Positions 1-5,096 of a stretch of 5,096 bases of DNA are shown piece by piece (the stretch's first letter is position 1; every line of letters starts with the position of its first letter). Source of the DNA: Bacillota bacterium (GTDB taxonomy: Bacteria; Bacillota; Bacilli; Alicyclobacillales; SLC66); assembly GCA_021820825.1 (NCBI GenBank), contig JAKADD010000222.1:1-5096 (forward strand), written 5' to 3'. The position numbers were made by a program, and so were the translations under genes. Under the pieces are notes generated by a model. The model did not search any database. It was not told the DNA's origin and saw only the letters and a program-made list of their open reading frames with translations.

Positions 1-171
1 GGATGAACCCACCGCCGTGACTTCCCCCTCTCCGAGCGGGAAGTCACGGCGGCGCTCCAGGCATTGGCGCCAGAACGCACCACGCTCCTGATCAGCCATC
101 GGGAGCAGACATTGCGCTGCGCCCATGCCGTCTATCACATGGAAAGCGGGAGACTCCGTCAGATAAGATGA
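1..171 (+). pseudogene. ABC transporter ATPase, C-terminal end, frameshifted
   Basis: This is the 3' end of an ATP-binding cassette domain that begins outside the window. Bases 2-16 encode DEPTA, the Walker B glutamate and D-loop. From about base 22 a different frame encodes a normal ABC tail: SEREV, then TTLLISHR with the H-loop histidine, then AVYHMESGRL, ending at TGA 169-171. The two pieces lie at about the right distance for one protein, but the frame changes between 17 and 27 (one base, or one plus a multiple of three, appears missing). Without a shift, the DEPTA frame stops at 89-91, losing the H-loop. The S-H-R form of the H-loop and the short tail resemble exporter-type ATPases such as CydC/CydD; that subfamily call is weak. 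Either the gene is broken or the assembly has an error here. The shift coincides with a perfect inverted repeat (12-52). Confidence 0.72.
12..52. repeat. Perfect 15-bp inverted repeat inside ABC gene
   Basis: Bases 12-26 (CCGCCGTGACTTCCC) are the exact reverse complement of 38-52, separated by an 11-base loop (27-37). The right arm encodes the in-frame EREVTAA stretch of the ABC protein. The left arm covers the point where the reading frame breaks. There is no T-run after it and it lies within coding sequence, so it is not a normal terminator. A stem this long and perfect within a coding region is unusual, and template switching at an imperfect palindrome is one way to make it. Confidence 0.85.
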
Positions 172-174
172 TCA

Positions 175-417
175 TGGCTGGAGATTGGACGCAGCACCAC
201 TGACTTCGTAGTGCAACTCCGCAAACTGGCCAATTCGCCGGACATGGATCAGCGACAGCGTCAACTCCATGTAAATTCAAGGCGAAATTCCTAATTTTAC
301 GGCCGCCTGCTGCGCATGAAAACAGGCCGTATCCGTAAGTCCAGCAGCGAGTAAAACCTGAGCGGCTTGAAAATCCTCACGCGCCTTCGTCAACCACTGT
401 GCCGTTTGGCTTCTCAA
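175..417 (-). pseudogene. HEPN-domain protein (MNT-HEPN toxin partner), decayed
   Basis: An open frame starts at TTG 417-415 and ends at TGA 279-277 (46 codons). It overlaps the 3' end of the nucleotidyltransferase gene by 41 bases in another frame. GGAGGGGAG at 434-426, 8 bases ahead, is a good ribosome binding site for the TTG. The peptide contains WLTKAREDF, AAQVLLAAGL and ACFHAQQAA, the N-terminal helices of the HEPN family (Pfam HEPN, about 120-130 aa). HEPN proteins paired with MNT nucleotidyltransferases are commonly RNase-like toxins. After HAQQAAVKLGISP the frame stops, and the expected continuation LNLHGVD appears one frame over from base 281. A third frame further on reads RRIGQFAELHYEVSGAA, which could be the C-terminal helix. 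I therefore read it as a frameshifted remnant running to about 175. The N-terminal assignment is firm; the remnant beyond 277 is less certain. Confidence 0.68.
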
Positions 418-715
418 ACAGAACGCTCCCCTCCGTCACGATCTCTTTTTTCAATGGGAAGCCCCGCTCCCATTCTGCCGGAGTCCTGACTAAAAAGTCC
501 ATCGGAACCCCGGGTATACGCCCCACTTGTCTCACAGGAAATCCCCGCCGAATCGGCTTTTCATCCGTATCCATTATAACTAAAAAGTCGAAGTCACTGT
601 CCTCGTGTGTATCGCCTCGTGCACGCGAACCAAAAAGTATGATTTTCTCAATGGGGAATACTTCTAATAATCGCTGCACCACTTCATCCACAATTCGTTG
701 CTCATTTGACTGCAT
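377..715 (-). CDS. MNT-family minimal nucleotidyltransferase (antitoxin type)
   Basis: This is a 112-residue protein of the polymerase-beta-like minimal nucleotidyltransferase family. The signature is complete: LFGSRARGD at residues 27-35 (glycine-serine nucleotide-binding turn), then SDFDF at 40-44 with metal ligands Asp41 and Asp43, and a third likely carboxylate in VPMDFLV (Asp73). Length and motif spacing match the single-domain members encoded beside HEPN proteins. In those pairs the MNT protein is the antitoxin, and in characterised cases it inactivates the HEPN toxin by adding AMP. ATG 715 is preferred over GTG 724 because GGAGAG sits 8 bases before the ATG but directly abuts the GTG. 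The downstream HEPN gene overlaps its end, as in an operon, but is broken here, so the protein may no longer have its partner. A TnpB element ends 44 bp upstream of the start codon. Confidence 0.85.
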   Translation of the reverse strand: MQSNEQRIVDEVVQRLLEVFPIEKIILFGSRARGDTHEDSDFDFLVIMDTDEKPIRRGFPVRQVGRIPGVPMDFLVRTPAEWERGFPLKKEIVTEGSVLFEKPNGTVVDEGA

Positions 716-737
716 GACGCTCACTCTCCATACCCAC

Positions 738-743
738 AGTATA
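738..743 (-). promoter_or_regulatory. Possible -10 box of the nucleotidyltransferase gene
   Basis: On the minus strand TATACT lies 22 bases before the preferred ATG at 715, a good sigma-A -10 match. The -35 region at normal spacing (around 761-766, GATGTC) is a poor match and sits across the right end of the inserted element, so the insertion may have replaced the original -35. Readthrough from tnpB could also drive the gene. Tentative. Confidence 0.35.
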
Positions 744-758
744 GCCGAAGAACTGACA

Positions 759-900
759 TTGACATCCTCCTCGCCCCGAAGGACGCGGATTTCGGGTATC
801 GCTACTCGGATTTCCTGCTTCGCTGAGGCTTGCCTTCTCTTTGGCTTTTCAGCTTCCGAGCGGGTCTTGCGGTCTCTCCACAGGCTATCACCGCCAGCCC
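759..900 (-). ncRNA. Predicted omega RNA (reRNA) of TnpB
   Basis: TnpB proteins use an RNA made from the 3' end of tnpB and the element's right end, with a guide read from flanking DNA. Here the minus-strand RNA would end its scaffold with a stem at 788-769: CCGCGTCC, a UUCG tetraloop, then GGGCGAGG (one G-A mismatch and one G-U wobble), then AGGAUGUCAA. The guide would follow from base 758 downward, beginning UGUCAGUUCUUCGG. The scaffold start near 900 is a guess based on typical lengths of 100-150 nt; it overlaps the C-terminal codons of tnpB (stop at 802). No separate promoter is visible. The element type and terminal hairpin support the call; expression is inferred. Confidence 0.5.
769..788 (-). 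repeat. Right-end hairpin with UUCG tetraloop
   Basis: Bases 769-776 and 781-788 form an 8-bp stem around a 4-base loop. Read on the minus strand the loop is TTCG, and the stem has one mismatch and one G-T pair. It sits 7 bases inside the inferred element end and is probably both the TnpA-recognised right-end structure and the last stem of the omega RNA. Confidence 0.65.
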
Positions 901-1974
901 GGCGGCTAATACATTTTGTGCAGCATTGATGTCTCTGTCATGCGTCTCTCCGCACTCTGGACACGTCCATATGCGAACCTGCAAAGGCATCTTCTGCATG
1001 ATGTGTCCGCAATCGAAACAGCGCTTGCTCGACGGATACCATTTGTTGATCTTTACAAGAGAACGTCCGTACCACTCTGCCTTGTATTCCAGTTGACTCA
1101 CCATCTCGCCCCAACTCACGTCTGCAATCGACTTTGCTAGTTTGTGGTTTTTGATCATATTCTTTACCTGCAAACTCTCGACGGTGATCACTTGGTTTTC
1201 GTGAACCAGCCGTGTTGTGAGTTTGTGTGTGAAGTCTTTGCGACGATCGCCAATCCGCGCATGGATGCGGGCCACTTTCAGGCGAGCCTTGGCGCGATTC
1301 TTGGAGCCTTTTTGCTTCTTGGCGAGTCGCCTTTGTGCAATCACAAGTCGCAACTCATCCTTGCGGTAGAATTTCGGATTGCCAATCTTTTCACCTGTAG
1401 AGAGAATCACCGCATGCGTCAACCCTAAGTCGATTCCGACTTGCGAATCCACAGTAGGGAGCGGCGCAGTGGCCTCGTCAACAAGAACGGAAATGTGATA
1501 GCGGTTCGCAGCATCACGGCTCACCGTCACAGAAGTAGGAGTGCCCGAGAATCGACGCGACCAGCGAATGGCTATCGGCTCTCTCATCTTGGCGAGCGTG
1601 ATGTTTTGCCCATCCCACTTGAAGGCGGATGTCATGAAGGACGCAGACTGTTTGTCGTGTTTCTTGTGAAAATCAGGATACTTGGCGCGACCTTCAAAGA
1701 AGTTAAGAAACGCCTTGTCCAGATGGCGGAGACTTTGCTGTAACGCTACGCTTGACACCTCATTCAACCACACCGTTTCTGGCTGCCGCTTCAGTGCTGT
1801 CAATTGAATAGACAACGCGTCGTAGTACAAGCGTTTGCCGTCTTTGTAGTAGGCGTCCGTCTTGAGAAGAAGCCCCCAATTATAGACATAGCGAACACAG
1901 CCAAACGTTCTGGCTAGCAGTTGCGCCTGCTCTTCGGTTGGATAGAAACGGTATCGATACGCTTTGGTTGTCAT
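802..1974 (-). CDS. tnpB: RNA-guided endonuclease TnpB
   Basis: This is a full-length TnpB (390 aa from ATG 1974; an in-frame ATG at 1992 would add six residues). TnpB is an RNA-guided DNA nuclease, ancestral to Cas12, that helps IS200/IS605 elements persist by cutting the empty donor site. Residue numbers here count from the ATG at 1992. The N-terminal OrfB helix-turn-helix-like region is KAYRYRFYPTEEQ (10-22) with the motif FGCVRYVYNW (30-39). The RuvC nuclease parts are GIDLG with Asp188, TVESL with Glu272, and HDRDINAAQN with Asp354. A zinc finger lies between RuvC II and III: CFDC (325-328) and CPEC (344-347). All three catalytic acids and four cysteines are present and there are no internal stops, so the enzyme looks active. 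The basic, low-complexity tail overlaps the predicted omega RNA. The ATG at 1974 fits the conserved N-terminus best, although neither start has a clear ribosome binding site. Confidence 0.95.
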   Translation of the reverse strand: MTTKAYRYRFYPTEEQAQLLARTFGCVRYVYNWGLLLKTDAYYKDGKRLYYDALSIQLTALKRQPETVWLNEVSSVALQQSLRHLDKAFLNFFEGRAKYPDFHKKHDKQSASFMTSAFKWDGQNITLAKMREPIAIRWSRRFSGTPTSVTVSRDAANRYHISVLVDEATAPLPTVDSQVGIDLGLTHAVILSTGEKIGNPKFYRKDELRLVIAQRRLAKKQKGSKNRAKARLKVARIHARIGDRRKDFTHKLTTRLVHENQVITVESLQVKNMIKNHKLAKSIADVSWGEMVSQLEYKAEWYGRSLVKINKWYPSSKRCFDCGHIMQKMPLQVRIWTCPECGETHDRDINAAQNVLAAGLAVIACGETARPARKLKSQREGKPQRSRKSE

Positions 1975-2024
1975 ACTTACAATATATCGCATTTACTGTA
2001 AGCAGTCTAGTGCACGCCTTGTAT

Positions 2025-2044
2025 CTCCGGCCTTAAGGCCGGAG
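2025..2044. repeat. Left-end perfect palindrome of TnpB element
   Basis: CTCCGGCCTT followed by its exact complement AAGGCCGGAG makes a 20-nt uninterrupted palindrome, 17 bases inside the inferred left end and 51 bases before the tnpB start codon. IS605-type left ends carry such a subterminal hairpin, which TnpA binds as single-stranded DNA. In folded form the central bases TTAA would be the loop, leaving an 8-bp stem. Confidence 0.75.
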
Positions 2045-2061
2045 TTTTACGGCGCTTTTTG

Positions 2062-2065
2062 ATAA
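2062..2065 (-). other. Inferred insertion target / TAM next to left end
   Basis: Reading the minus strand, GCCTTAT runs directly into the element start CAAAAAGCGCC. TTAT is similar to the TTAC/TTTAT-type tetra- and pentanucleotides used as insertion targets by TnpA and as the target-adjacent motif by the matching TnpB. The exact motif length is uncertain because only one copy is visible. Confidence 0.5.
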
Positions 2066-2093
2066 GGCACACAGACAGCCCCACAAGAAGAGT

Positions 2094-2846
2094 CTACTCG
2101 CGGCTGACGGCCCTGATCAGGAATCGATGGCTGGGAACCTCAAAGCATCCATTCGCTGTGATGAAGTGATGCAGTTCACGCAGTTTCCCTGCGTAGCGCT
2201 CGACCGTGAAACCTGGAATCTGCCACTCCACCACGCGCAAATAATAGACCACGGCGCCGACATCATAAAAACGCGTGAGAGGATATTCCTCGCGCACATC
2301 AATGATCTGAAAATTCGCCTGTCGCAATTCCTCTGCCGCGAAGTCTAGGTTCCAGTGAACAAAAGCCTCATTGACAGGCGCCTGCAGAAATTCGTTGATG
2401 CGGTTTTCATTTTGCCCACCGACCTGCTGCGTGATAAAGGCGCCTCCCCTCCGGAGAATGCGATGCACCTCTGTGGGCGCGTAGGACTCGTGACGATTGA
2501 TGACCAGTTCAAAGCGATCCGCTGCAAATGGCAGATCATTGTCAGACTCGACGTAGGACACGGACACACCCAGCGGCTCCAGCCTTCTTTGCGCCACCGA
2601 GACATTGGGGACGTACCCCTCTGTCGCGCATGTATCGCTTGGCAACGGAGTCAAAAACGACAGGAATTCTCCACCGCCCGTACCCATATCGAGCAAAGAC
2701 GTCACCTGTTCTTTCGCCTCGCGCACAATTTCCTTGTAGTTCCATGACACTTCTTCTTCCACGGATCGCCCATGAAGATAGGAGAAATCCCATCCGACGA
2801 TCGACTGTCTTTGCGCTTCCTTGATCAATGTCTCAAACTCGGCCAT
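2094..2846 (-). CDS. Class I SAM-dependent methyltransferase
   Basis: This 250-residue cytosolic protein has a Rossmann methyltransferase fold. Motif I is LLDMGTGGGEFL (51-62), binding the methionine part of S-adenosylmethionine. The acidic residue of motif II, which binds the ribose, is in ATEGYVPN (74-81). LPFAADRFELVINRH (105-119) and EVHRILRRGGAFITQQVGG (126-144) are the usual later strands and helix. The N-terminus IVGWDFSYLHGR (16-27) recalls a group of uncharacterised Bacillota methyltransferases that start with a GWDFSY motif. The substrate cannot be told. ATG 2846 is preferred to the in-frame TTG 2864 because AGGGGA lies 9 bases upstream. It lies 70 bp downstream of a broken methyltransferase on the same strand, and its stop is 32 bp from the TnpB element. 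No terminator is visible before the element. Confidence 0.88.
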   Translation of the reverse strand: MAEFETLIKEAQRQSIVGWDFSYLHGRSVEEEVSWNYKEIVREAKEQVTSLLDMGTGGGEFLSFLTPLPSDTCATEGYVPNVSVAQRRLEPLGVSVSYVESDNDLPFAADRFELVINRHESYAPTEVHRILRRGGAFITQQVGGQNENRINEFLQAPVNEAFVHWNLDFAAEELRQANFQIIDVREEYPLTRFYDVGAVVYYLRVVEWQIPGFTVERYAGKLRELHHFITANGCFEVPSHRFLIRAVSRE

Positions 2847-2916
2847 TTCCACACTTCCCCTCAAAATGTCACTTCAGTTCAGCGGCAAAGTACCAATCCT
2901 TCGCACTTTGCCTGTC

Positions 2917-3529
2917 TCAGTCTGCGACCGCCGTGATCAGCCAAAAATCACTCGTCACGCGCAGACCGCGGACGGCTCTTCGGACATTTTCACTTTGGCC
3001 GAAACTGCGGTAACGAATCACATCTTCGGGCATTCGCAGGTACTCGATCTGCCGCAACGGTCGCATCTCGATCTCGTCCAGACCGCTTTGACGCAAACGA
3101 GTTTGTAACGTATGTTCCAGAGAGGGAGCCTCGGCGGCAACTGGAACTAGCCCTGGAAGGAGCTCTGGCAACTCCGCCATCACACGACCCGGATGCAGCC
3201 CCGCGACGCGCCCGCCCTGTCTCGTCAGTCGATTGGCCTCGCGGTAAACAAAAGGTCCCTTCTTCGTATAGATGATATCAAATGAGTCATCTGCGAACGG
3301 AAGACTCTCCTTGGTGCTGGCCCAAATGTACTGCGCCTTCCGATCCGCGCGCTGGTTGCCAACATCCGCAAATGGTGCAAAGTAGCGCACTCGAACATCG
3401 GCCGCCCCGTCTTCCGGCGAGAGCACAAAGACCATTTCGGCGCCATCCTATCGCGGGATCGCAAAACACCGCAAGCAGATGCGGCAAATTCAGCGGATCC
3501 AATGGTGTGATCCGTCCAATCCACCACAA
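2917..3529 (-). pseudogene. Composite pseudogene: PhzF-like fragment joined to methyltransferase C-terminus
   Basis: The longest open part (3435-2917) encodes about 170 residues. Its C-terminal three quarters is a class I methyltransferase: SLPFADDSFDIIYTKKG (44-60 from the ATG-like GTG/ATG at 3435), then EANRLTRQGGRVAGLHPG and the ending FWLITAVAD. The SAM-binding glycine-rich motif I is missing. The residues before it, MVFVLSPEDG and DVRVRYFAPFA (13-23), instead match the consensus of PhzF-like epimerases/isomerases, where RxFAP precedes EDPxTGSA. Upstream, 3529 to about 3450 in another frame encodes WWIGRITPLDPLNLPHLL and AVFCDP, which would continue the PhzF-like piece after a frameshift near 3448. 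The two families meet at about 3364. There is no good ribosome binding site. The methyltransferase part is firm; the PhzF assignment rests on one short motif and is tentative. Confidence 0.55.
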
Positions 3530-3550
3530 AGCTCACAGCATACCGTTATC

Positions 3551-3556
3551 TATAAG
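3551..3556 (+). promoter_or_regulatory. Possible -10 box for glycosyltransferase operon
   Basis: TATAAG lies 38 bases before the TTG start and is the best AT-rich hexamer in the short divergent intergenic region. No convincing -35 sequence is found 16-18 bases upstream. Weak. Confidence 0.25.
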
Positions 3557-3580
3557 AGCAGGCAATGGGAGTCTCCGACT

Positions 3581-3587
3581 GGAGGTG
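3581..3587 (+). promoter_or_regulatory. Shine-Dalgarno for glycosyltransferase, decides start
   Basis: GGAGGTG is an almost perfect anti-16S match. Its GGAGG core ends 8 bases before the in-frame TTG at 3594 but 14 bases before the ATG at 3600, so the TTG is the better placed start codon. The open frame extends upstream to 3282, but that part overlaps a gene remnant on the other strand and has no such site. Confidence 0.7.
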
Positions 3588-3593
3588 TGTGAT

Positions 3594-4790
3594 TTGAAAA
3601 TGAGTATCGTCCTACTCTGTCACAACAACTGGGAACTCACCCGCGACGCGATCCAGTCCCTGGTCCCTTCCTTCACTCCCGCGCTCCGTTCGCGCGGGAT
3701 CGAATTGCTGATTGTCGACAACGGCTCCACGGATGTGACGACAGCGCAGGGTCCGGCCATTTCAACAGAACTCTCCGATCCATCCATTTCGATTTCATAT
3801 GTGCGGTTAGAGGAGAACCTCGGGATTCCAATGGGCATGAATGTGGGGCTGGGACGCAGCACCGGAGACCTCATCGCATTTGTAAACAACGATTTGATTT
3901 TTCCGTATGGATGGCTGGATTCGCTCGCGGAGGCCCTTCTTGAGGATCCGGCGCTGGGTTTGGCGGTGCCGTATTTAACGTACACGTCGATCCTGGAACA
4001 GTACGCCGAACCGGATTACCCCACGATTGCGGAAATGCCGGCGTACGCCCAGAAATTCATGGCCGAAACCAGGGGCCGAAAGACCCTCGTCGGAAGGATC
4101 ATCACATCCTGCGTCGCATGTCGGCGGGATCTCCTTGACAAGATCGGCGGTGCGGATTTCTGGTTCGGCGCCGGATCCTCGGATGACAGCGACTGGAGCG
4201 CCCGGTCGCAGATCGCCGGCTACCGAAACGCGGTAATTGGCGGATCTTTCGTTCACCATATCGGGTCGGCGACTTTTCACCAGATCCCCTCATCCGGCCA
4301 CGTGTATCAAATCAACGGCGGCAAATACCTTCGCAAATCTGCAGCGATGACAAACGTTCCGTATTCCCGAGAACTGCATTATATCCCGGTGAGAACCGCC
4401 GACTTCAATCCCCTGTCGCCGACGGACCCGCAATGGACGGCGAGCGGCCAGGACGGAGAGCGGGTGCTTCTGATTGCGGACTGGGTCAATGAAACATCGG
4501 GTTGGCGGGACACCTTGATCCATATTTTAAGTAAAAATGAGGGAGAACAACTCTATCTACACATCCCTTCCATGTATTTTGATGTCGACCATGTCAGCGG
4601 AATCGTTCATTCCACCGTATCCGAGAATGGCCTTGGCTCAAAGGAAACGCGGATTCACTTACTGGATGAGGATGTTCCTCATGTGGATTTTCTTAATTTC
4701 ATTCTTCGTTTCGATTCAATCGCGGCGGTTCCCGGCGACCTGGTCAACCGTGCCGTGCGATTTCTCAGGCAGGGCTCCGTCCAGGGCTGA
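3594..4790 (+). CDS. GT2 family glycosyltransferase with extra C-terminal domain
   Basis: The protein is 398 residues from TTG 3594 (ATG 3600 would drop two). The N-terminal GT-A domain has SIVLLCHNNWELT (4-16), ELLIVDNGSTD (37-47, nucleotide-sugar binding), ENLGIPMGMNVGL (74-86) and FVNNDLIF (96-103), where NND takes the place of the DXD metal-binding motif. SSDDSDWSARSQIAGYR and VHHIGSATF, around residues 196-230, match the acidic acceptor-side motif and conserved His-hydrophobic-Gly segment of GT2 enzymes that build rhamnose-type or surface glycans. Residues from about 288 (GERVLLIADWVNET) to the end form an additional alpha/beta region I do not recognise; it could be a decayed or divergent Rossmann-type second domain. 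No membrane segments are seen, so it is probably cytosolic. It is divergent from the methyltransferase genes and leads into the next gene after 36 bp. Donor and acceptor are unknown. Confidence 0.9.
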   Translation: MKMSIVLLCHNNWELTRDAIQSLVPSFTPALRSRGIELLIVDNGSTDVTTAQGPAISTELSDPSISISYVRLEENLGIPMGMNVGLGRSTGDLIAFVNNDLIFPYGWLDSLAEALLEDPALGLAVPYLTYTSILEQYAEPDYPTIAEMPAYAQKFMAETRGRKTLVGRIITSCVACRRDLLDKIGGADFWFGAGSSDDSDWSARSQIAGYRNAVIGGSFVHHIGSATFHQIPSSGHVYQINGGKYLRKSAAMTNVPYSRELHYIPVRTADFNPLSPTDPQWTASGQDGERVLLIADWVNETSGWRDTLIHILSKNEGEQLYLHIPSMYFDVDHVSGIVHSTVSENGLGSKETRIHLLDEDVPHVDFLNFILRFDSIAAVPGDLVNRAVRFLRQGSVQG

Positions 4791-4826
4791 AAAACGAAGG
4801 TTGAACAAACGAAGGGAGGACTCCGT

Positions 4827-5096
4827 ATGACTGCAGGCATTTCAGAAGAGGACTGGGAAAGAATTCGAAAAGGGGGGTTCGACTCGCAAAACCCGTTGGA
4901 GACGGCCGCCGCATATGGACTGTTTAAAGGAGGGGAAGAGATTCTTCAGCATCAACTGGGGAACACCCTGCTAAACGCCGATCTGCAAGAAGTCATCGCC
5001 TTCGGCCTGCGCAGTTTGCAGCACAAACGCAAAGACCTGCTGCCTGCGGGCGATGCGGCCGCACGGATTGAGGAGGCGCTGCTGACCGGGAAGGGG
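4827..5096 (+). CDS. Unrecognised protein, N-terminal part (runs off window)
   Basis: An open frame of 90 codons starts at ATG 4827 and continues past the window end. GGGAGGA (4814-4820) lies 6 bases ahead, an excellent ribosome binding site, so the start is reliable. The visible part is soluble, charged and probably helical: ISEEDWERIRKGGFDS, then ETAAAYGLFKGGEEILQH, LLNADLQEVIAFGLRSLQH and ARIEEALLTGKG. There is no signal peptide or membrane segment. I cannot assign a family. The close spacing behind the glycosyltransferase suggests one operon, and proteins in that position are often further glycan-assembly or glycosylation factors, but nothing in the visible sequence shows this. The intergenic gap holds a short direct repeat, AAACGAAGG at 4792-4800 and 4807-4815, whose second copy touches the ribosome binding site. 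Confidence 0.75.
   Translation, partial: MTAGISEEDWERIRKGGFDSQNPLETAAAYGLFKGGEEILQHQLGNTLLNADLQEVIAFGLRSLQHKRKDLLPAGDAAARIEEALLTGKG

Larger units (their letters stand above)
759..2061 (-). mobile_element. TnpB-only IS200/IS605-superfamily element
   Basis: The element is 1303 bp if its ends are as inferred. It holds one gene, tnpB. The left end (high coordinates) starts next to TTAT (minus strand, 2065-2062), a plausible IS605-type target, and contains a 20-nt palindrome at 2025-2044. The right end carries an imperfect hairpin (769-788) followed by GGAGGATGTCAA, and ends at TCAA (762-759), the kind of cleavage sequence known for IS608-like right ends. As usual for this superfamily, there are no terminal inverted repeats and no target duplication. 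There is no tnpA Y1 transposase, so mobility would depend on a TnpA supplied elsewhere. It is inserted between a methyltransferase gene (stop at 2094) and the MNT-HEPN module. Boundaries come from motif matching and could be off by a few bases. Confidence 0.7.

Noticed and set aside
759..764. TTGACA on the + strand as a -35 promoter box
   Set aside because: There is no -10 match at proper spacing (GC-rich sequence follows), and the hexamer is explained by the conserved right end of the TnpB element.
787..814. GGATTTC repeated at 787-793 and 808-814
   Set aside because: Only two 7-base copies, within the omega RNA region at the end of tnpB; too short to call a repeat array, and no CRISPR-like spacing pattern exists in the window.
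802..1974. Nuclease-dead TnpB-like repressor (TldR type), suggested by the guide lying over a promoter
   Set aside because: All three RuvC acids (Asp188, Glu272, Asp354) and the zinc finger are present, so the protein looks like an active nuclease.
2025..2048. Palindrome followed by TTTT as an intrinsic terminator on the + strand
   Set aside because: No gene is transcribed on the + strand into this point, and for the minus-strand methyltransferase transcript the palindrome is not followed by a U-run. Its position fits the left-end hairpin of the IS element better.
3225..3536. Minus-strand frame starting VSFVVDWTDHTIG as a separate gene
   Set aside because: It overlaps the better supported frames of the composite pseudogene, has no ribosome binding site, and turns into arginine/cysteine-rich shadow sequence after about 30 residues.
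3282..3593. N-terminal extension of the glycosyltransferase frame upstream of 3594
   Set aside because: The extension lies over the pseudogene on the opposite strand, reads as low-quality proline/arginine-rich peptide, and the GT2 domain begins only after the strong ribosome binding site at 3581.
4792..4815. Direct repeat AAACGAAGG twice, 15 bases apart, as a regulatory element
   Set aside because: Two 9-base copies in a purine-rich ribosome-binding region can arise by chance; no further copies or symmetry support an operator.

Overview
The window looks like an accessory, partly decayed stretch of a bacterial chromosome. Strong purine-rich Shine-Dalgarno sequences, TTG/GTG start codons, moderate-to-high GC and the gene types present fit a Bacillota (Firmicutes) genome, possibly a moderately GC-rich Bacillales/Alicyclobacillaceae-type organism. 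That placement is inference; no rRNA or other taxonomic marker is present.

Layout from left to right. (1) Bases 1-171, + strand: the last part of an ABC transporter ATPase (Walker B/D-loop DEPTA, then the H-loop region LLISHR). It is interrupted by a frameshift that lies inside a perfect 15-bp inverted repeat. (2) Bases ~175-715, - strand: a MNT-HEPN type two-gene module. The minimal nucleotidyltransferase is intact (377-715). The overlapping HEPN gene starts convincingly (TTG at 417) but breaks after about 46 codons, and only out-of-frame remnants follow. (3) Bases ~759-2061, - strand: a TnpB-only IS200/IS605-superfamily element. It has a full-length TnpB with an intact RuvC triad and zinc finger, a perfect palindrome at its left end, a UUCG-capped hairpin and TCAA at its right end, and no tnpA. 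A right-end omega RNA (reRNA) is expected, and its guide would be copied from the promoter region of the nucleotidyltransferase gene. (4) Bases 2094-2846, - strand: an apparently intact class I SAM-dependent methyltransferase. (5) Bases 2917-3529, - strand: a composite pseudogene. Its 5' part resembles a PhzF-family fragment with a frameshift, and it is joined to the 3' part of a second methyltransferase that lacks the SAM-binding motif I. (6) Bases 3594-4790, + strand: a GT2 glycosyltransferase with an extra C-terminal domain. It is followed after 36 bp by the start of an unrecognised gene (4827 to the window end), probably in the same operon.

The left two thirds read as a junkyard of toxin-antitoxin, insertion-element and pseudogene debris between an ABC transporter gene and a glycosyltransferase operon. 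The methyltransferase and glycosyltransferase are divergently arranged around 3530-3593. I see no clear new defence or biosynthetic system. The most interesting points are the TnpB element whose predicted guide covers the promoter of the neighbouring antitoxin-type gene, the selective decay of the HEPN partner, and the palindrome-associated frameshift in the ABC gene.
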